A stretch of 16,695 nt of DNA from positions 1-16,695 of the forward strand of contig SUVI01000095.1 in assembly GCA_015062085.1 (NCBI GenBank). The letters run 5' to 3'. Origin of the DNA: Planctomycetaceae bacterium (GTDB lineage: Bacteria > Planctomycetota > Planctomycetia > Pirellulales > Thermoguttaceae). Below the pieces are notes generated by a model, which was not told the origin of the DNA, made no database searches, and saw only the letters and a list, made by a program, of their open reading frames with translations. Every line of letters starts with the position of its first letter. Position 1 is the first letter of the stretch. This document shows, in pieces, positions 13,489 to 16,695 of the stretch. A program made the position numbers and the translations under genes.

Positions 13489-15597
13489 TCAGTCTGCATT
13501 CGTCTCTGAACTGTCGGCATCCAGGTCTTCTATCGAATGTTCATCTTCGGATCCCGTTTTCAGATGTTCTGCAGACGCCGAAATTTCTTCATCGGGCACA
13601 TCCTCGGAATGTTTGCGGACGGTCCGATTGATCCGGCTCTCCACATTGGAAGTATCGACGATCAGAACATTTTCGCCATAGTCGACCTCTTCCTTTTCGT
13701 AGATCCGATTTCCGCTTTCGTCAAATTTCGCATCCGCTTCAAATGTCTTCAGTTTCGCGACTTCCAGCAGATCATCGTAGACTGCCTGGTAATCCAGCCC
13801 ATTGATCTCATGGATCGCCCGGGCAACTTCATGCAGGTAGCGCAGGAACTGCTGACGCCGGTCCGCCTGTTCACGAACCTTCTGTTTCCGCTTCAGGTAA
13901 AGCCCCAATTTTCTGCCAGCGGTCTGAAGCGCAAGACGGATCTCGGTCATGATTTCCGGATAGGATGCGATCGCTTCCTTCGATTCACTCGTAAACGGCA
14001 CCCAGACGCTCGCCAGATGTACCATGACCGTGATTGGACCGCGCGGCAGTGCACCTCTTGACTGCTGAAGACCATAGTTCCGCCAGTTCATGTTCATGAT
14101 GGTCTGCGTGACGGCACAGGCGGAAAGCTGGGATTGAAGCGGAACGCGGTTCGCGTAACGGAAAACGGACATGGTCTGTCCCTCCGCGATATTCACGTTC
14201 TTCATGGCGGAGTAGAGGACAGCGATGTCCTTCGGCTTCATTTTAGACGGAGCCATTCGGGTAGAAAGGCGCGTCGCTTTCATGATTTTGTCCGCACCGT
14301 CTGCACCGATCCCCTGGAACGTATTCATGAGGAATTGACGCAGCGTCCGCACGTCTGTCTCCGCAAGAAGTTCCTGAAGAAGCTCGGATGAAATATTCTG
14401 CGTCACCGGAGCACCGCCATACGCCAGAGCAACTTCGACCTGGAACGGATTGCCGCGATAGACCGCCGGAGGCCGTGTCGCCGCCGTGTAGAATTCACCC
14501 GGAACGACCTGATGAAGTCCCTTCAGAAGCAGCTCCTCACCGATCGGAGAAAGGCAGTCCGTGGACGGATTCGGGATCTTCGTCGTCTGGATCGCCTGGT
14601 AGAGCCGCTCTATATCTTCCCGCTCAAGATCCGCAGGATGCGCTCGCAGATTGATCTGTGCCGTTCCGCAGAGCTGTTTGCAGATCGGAGCCGAGACTTT
14701 CGAAAAATGATTTTCAAAAAAGCTCGTCATGCTCAGTTCCTGCGAATGCCGCGCCATGTCCGCAAGCCGGCCGAGTTCCACTCCATACGGATGCGGCTTG
14801 ATTTCTTTCGGCTCCGGCGGAAGCTGGTCAGTCGCCCGGTCGTAGAGACGCTCTTCCTCATCTTCCGGCCCCTGGTAGTGCAGACGAACGTGCGGATTGG
14901 CGATAGCGGTCTGCTCGAGATACTCATCCACACTGCCTCGCCCGCGAAGATACTTCGCTTCCAATTCGATCTCGACCCGCGTTCCCGTCTTGACGCTGGA
15001 AGCCCAGTCGATCCCGTTCTCTTCGAAAAATTTCGATCTCTCTTCACGCGCGACCGGCACGACGAGTCCATCGCCATTCCCATTGAGGATCTCCGGCACA
15101 TTCTTTTTCGTGTTGATCCGGATCTCATAGAAATGCGTCAGACGCGGCGATGTCTGCGAAACGATCCGCACGGGTTTCCCCGTCGTCAGGACACCGTACA
15201 TTCCTGCCGCAGAGATCCCGATCCCCTGCTGTCCGCGCGACATCCGCATCCGATGGAATTTCGACCCGTAAAGCAGCCTTCCAAAAACATTCGGGATCTG
15301 CCTTTTAAGGATCCCCGGCCCATTGTCCTGAACTTCCACTTTGAAATGATTCGCCGACGTTTCAGTGATCCGGACCCAGATTTCCGGGAGGATCCCCGCT
15401 TCTTCGCATGCATCGAGCGAATTATCCACCGCTTCTTTCAGCGTCGTGAGGAGTGCCTTGCGCGGATTGTCGAAACCGAGCAGGTGGCGGTTTTTCGCGA
15501 AAAATTCACTGATCGAAATATCGCGCTGACTCGCCGCCATACTTTCAGCAGTCGCCCGGCGTGTCGGTTTTTTTTCAGAAGTACTGTTTTCTGCCAT
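13489..15597 (-). CDS. top6B: Type IIB DNA topoisomerase VI, subunit B
   Basis: ATP-binding subunit of topoisomerase VI, which with the Spo11-like A subunit cuts and passes double-stranded DNA to relax or decatenate it. The 702-aa protein has a GHKL ATPase fold: K-E-A-V-D-N-S-L-D-A at 54-63 (N-box, catalytic Glu55), D-N-G-P-G-I at 91-96, G-R-L-L-Y-G-S-K-F-H at 106-115 and R-G-Q-Q-G-I-G-I-S at 121-129 (ATP lid). The middle carries the H2TH and transducer regions, and the last 65 residues are an acidic tail. Family length is usually 530-700. AAAGGGGA lies 10 bp before the ATG. Topo VI is common in archaea and plants and known in few bacterial groups, including planctomycetes. No gene for subunit A is next to it here. 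Confidence 0.95.
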   Translation of the reverse strand: MAENSTSEKKPTRRATAESMAASQRDISISEFFAKNRHLLGFDNPRKALLTTLKEAVDNSLDACEEAGILPEIWVRITETSANHFKVEVQDNGPGILKRQIPNVFGRLLYGSKFHRMRMSRGQQGIGISAAGMYGVLTTGKPVRIVSQTSPRLTHFYEIRINTKKNVPEILNGNGDGLVVPVAREERSKFFEENGIDWASSVKTGTRVEIELEAKYLRGRGSVDEYLEQTAIANPHVRLHYQGPEDEEERLYDRATDQLPPEPKEIKPHPYGVELGRLADMARHSQELSMTSFFENHFSKVSAPICKQLCGTAQINLRAHPADLEREDIERLYQAIQTTKIPNPSTDCLSPIGEELLLKGLHQVVPGEFYTAATRPPAVYRGNPFQVEVALAYGGAPVTQNISSELLQELLAETDVRTLRQFLMNTFQGIGADGADKIMKATRLSTRMAPSKMKPKDIAVLYSAMKNVNIAEGQTMSVFRYANRVPLQSQLSACAVTQTIMNMNWRNYGLQQSRGALPRGPITVMVHLASVWVPFTSESKEAIASYPEIMTEIRLALQTAGRKLGLYLKRKQKVREQADRRQQFLRYLHEVARAIHEINGLDYQAVYDDLLEVAKLKTFEADAKFDESGNRIYEKEEVDYGENVLIVDTSNVESRINRTVRKHSEDVPDEEISASAEHLKTGSEDEHSIEDLDADSSETNAD

Positions 15598-15638
15598 CGT
15601 CTATGAGTCCCCTTTGGATTTCGTTTAAATTTCTCCAC

Positions 15639-15666
15639 ATTATAGACGAAATCTGAAAAATGTCCA
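15639..15666 (-). promoter_or_regulatory. Promoter of top6B
   Basis: On the minus strand, TGGACA (15666-15661, five of six matches) stands 16 bp before a perfect TATAAT (15644-15639). It shares spacer length and the TATAATGTGG phrase with the hisI promoter. The leader is about 35 nt. Confidence 0.8.
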
Positions 15667-15820
15667 GCCCCTCACAGTGAAAAAATTTCCTCAACCCCAT
15701 CATCCTGCGTATTTTCCAGCTGAAAACACCGTCAGAGCGCACAATCAGAGAAAAAACAAGAACGAAACTCCATTCGATCCCATAGATTTCCCCACAGCCG
15801 GAAAAGACAAAATCGCTGTC

Positions 15821-15837
15821 CAGAGAAAAACTCTCTG
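15821..15837. other. Small hairpin downstream of coaD
   Basis: CAGAGA (15821-15826) pairs with TCTCTG (15832-15837) around AAAAC, 22 bp beyond the coaD stop. The T-run on the minus strand precedes the stem instead of following it, so it is at most an atypical terminator. The rest of 15667-15820 is A-rich with nothing recognised. Confidence 0.35.
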
Positions 15838-15859
15838 AAAAAATCTTTCGAATCGGCTC

Positions 15860-16390
15860 TCAGGAAAGAATGTCGGCCTTTTCGCCATCCTGTTCCAGTT
15901 TCCTGAAACGCGCTTCCACAAATGGGATCACGACCTCAGGCAAAAACTTGCGGAACTCTTCACGTCCCGCCAATCCTGCGATCTGCTTGATGAGCGAACT
16001 GGAAACATGTGCCAGCTCACCATCCGCAATCATAAAAAGCGTTTCCACGTTACTTGAAAGACGCCGATTCGCCATCATCATCGTCAACTCTGCCGGAATG
16101 TCCGTAATGGGACGCACTCCGCGAATCATGACGTTCGCCCCGCACTCTTCTACAAAACGAACCGCCAGACCACTGAATGTACGGATCTCAACGTTCGGGA
16201 GGTGCTGCGTGGAAAGGCGGATCTGCTCCATACGCTCTTCCGGAGTAAAAAGATGCTTCTTTTCCAGATTGATCCCGATTCCCACGATCAGCTGATCAAA
16301 GATCCTGCTTGCACGTTCCATGATATCCAGATGGCCAAGGGTAATGGGGTCAAAAGAGCCGGGATAAATTGCGATACTGGGTTTTTTCAT
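15860..16390 (-). CDS. coaD: Phosphopantetheine adenylyltransferase
   Basis: Fourth enzyme of coenzyme A synthesis; it joins ATP and 4'-phosphopantetheine to give dephospho-CoA, as a cytosolic hexamer. The 176-aa protein is slightly longer than the usual 160. The N-terminal Y-P-G-S-F-D-P-I-T-L-G-H motif (residues 9-20) holds the T-x-G-H nucleotide site; R-G-V-R-P-I-T-D at 90-97 and V-S-S-S-L-I-K at 129-135 are the other family signatures. The ribosome site is weak (CAGG about 9 bp before the ATG). It stands downstream of rpsT on the same strand, separated by about 200 bp containing terminator-like hairpins. Confidence 0.96.
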   Translation of the reverse strand: MKKPSIAIYPGSFDPITLGHLDIMERASRIFDQLIVGIGINLEKKHLFTPEERMEQIRLSTQHLPNVEIRTFSGLAVRFVEECGANVMIRGVRPITDIPAELTMMMANRRLSSNVETLFMIADGELAHVSSSLIKQIAGLAGREEFRKFLPEVVIPFVEARFRKLEQDGEKADILS

Positions 16391-16408
16391 GAAAAAAGCC
16401 TGTGGGAC

Positions 16409-16438
16409 AGCGTAATGCGCCTTTCAGGAAAAGGTCAA
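16409..16438 (-). promoter_or_regulatory. Candidate promoter of coaD
   Basis: On the minus strand, TTGACC (16438-16433, five of six matches) stands 18 bp before TACGCT (16414-16409, weak). The leader would be only about 12 nt. The -10 box resembles the TAGGCT and TAGAGT boxes seen elsewhere in the window more than TATAAT. Confidence 0.35.
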
Positions 16439-16458
16439 GAAATAGAACAAAAATCCTA

Positions 16459-16472
16459 CGCAGGCTTCTGCG
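16459..16472 (-). terminator. CTGCG-core hairpin between rpsT and coaD
   Basis: CGCAG (16459-16463) pairs with CTGCG (16468-16472) around GCTT. On the minus strand ATTTTTGTTC follows after a few bases. It could be a secondary terminator for rpsT and has the same core as four other hairpins in this window. Confidence 0.4.
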
Positions 16473-16530
16473 CAGAATCCTCTTTAAAATACAAAAAAAT
16501 CTCTTTCCAACAGACTACGGCTGCTCGAAA

Positions 16531-16568
16531 AAGAAAAAAGCGGGGCAGACACCGGAACGCCGACTGCC
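16531..16568 (-). terminator. Probable terminator of rpsT
   Basis: On the minus strand, GGCAG (16568-16564) pairs with CTGCC (16548-16544), with an inner CGG-CCG pair, and CTTTTTTC follows at about 16539-16532. It starts 23 bp after the rpsT stop. Confidence 0.6.
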
Positions 16569-16590
16569 TGCCATGCTTTCATTCGGATAC

Positions 16591-16695
16591 TCAGCCGGCG
16601 TTTTTCGCGGCTTTGATGCACGCGGACAAACGGGACTTCAGACGGGAAACGGTATTTTTGTGGATGATCCGTTTCGCGGCAGCCTGATCCAGATG
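16591..16695 (-). CDS. rpsT: 30S ribosomal protein S20, C-terminal part
   Basis: The minus-strand frame enters at the window edge and ends at TGA 16593-16591, leaving 34 residues. A-A-K-R-I-I-H-K-N-T-V-S-R-L-K-S-R-L matches the conserved core of S20, a small basic helical protein that binds 16S rRNA early in 30S assembly. The end, K-A-A-K-N-A-G, is Ala/Lys-rich as in the family. The N-terminus lies outside the window. A probable terminator follows within 25 bp. Confidence 0.9.
   Translation of the reverse strand, partial: HLDQAAAKRIIHKNTVSRLKSRLSACIKAAKNAG

Noticed and set aside
14512..15606. 364-codon plus-strand frame opposite top6B
   Set aside because: It is antisense to clear GHKL motifs and very Arg/Phe/Asp-rich, as expected of a shadow frame.

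Overview
The window most likely comes from a planctomycete (Planctomycetota). Evidence for this includes a bacterial DNA topoisomerase VI B subunit, a Tat-exported Gfo/Idh/MocA protein, an alpha/beta-hydrolase-like protein with a sequence block I associate with planctomycetes, and very Ser/Pro/Glu-rich flagellar proteins. The assignment is by gene content and recall, not by a search. Coding DNA is fairly GC-rich, while the intergenic DNA of the first 3.3 kb is strikingly AT-rich.

Layout. 1-282 (+) is the C-terminal end of a large protein, followed by a strong terminator. 283-846 is gene-free, AT-rich and carries repeat relics. 847-3324 (+) is an accessory-looking run of small genes: a 72-aa Ala/Gly-rich hydrophobic protein, a YbjN-family protein, 27-aa and 38-aa proteins with good ribosome sites, three tandem 154-bp repeats that each encode a 16-aa acidic amphipathic peptide, and a 163-aa secreted helical protein. 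A bidirectional terminator then separates this run from a minus-strand histidine operon, hisI-hisG (4735-3393), with a clear promoter.

4978-11705 (+) is a flagellar basal-body/export operon. It starts with a promoter, then a catalytically dead alpha/beta-hydrolase-like protein, then a 970-aa protein that I read as a natural FliF-FliG fusion, then fliH, fliI (overlapping by 4 bp) and fliJ. No separate fliG lies between fliF and fliH. The fusion lacks a recognisable FliF RBM3/beta-collar region and most of the torque-helix charges of FliG. Next is a monocistronic Tat-exported oxidoreductase (12008-13276, +), which ends in a terminator shared with the convergent top6B gene (15597-13489, -). Finally coaD (16390-15860, -) lies downstream of the truncated end of rpsT (ribosomal protein S20).

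The most interesting parts are the tandem array of tiny peptide genes at 2243-2690 and the FliF-FliG fusion with its unusual charge pattern. All functional statements are from reading the sequence; no database search was run.
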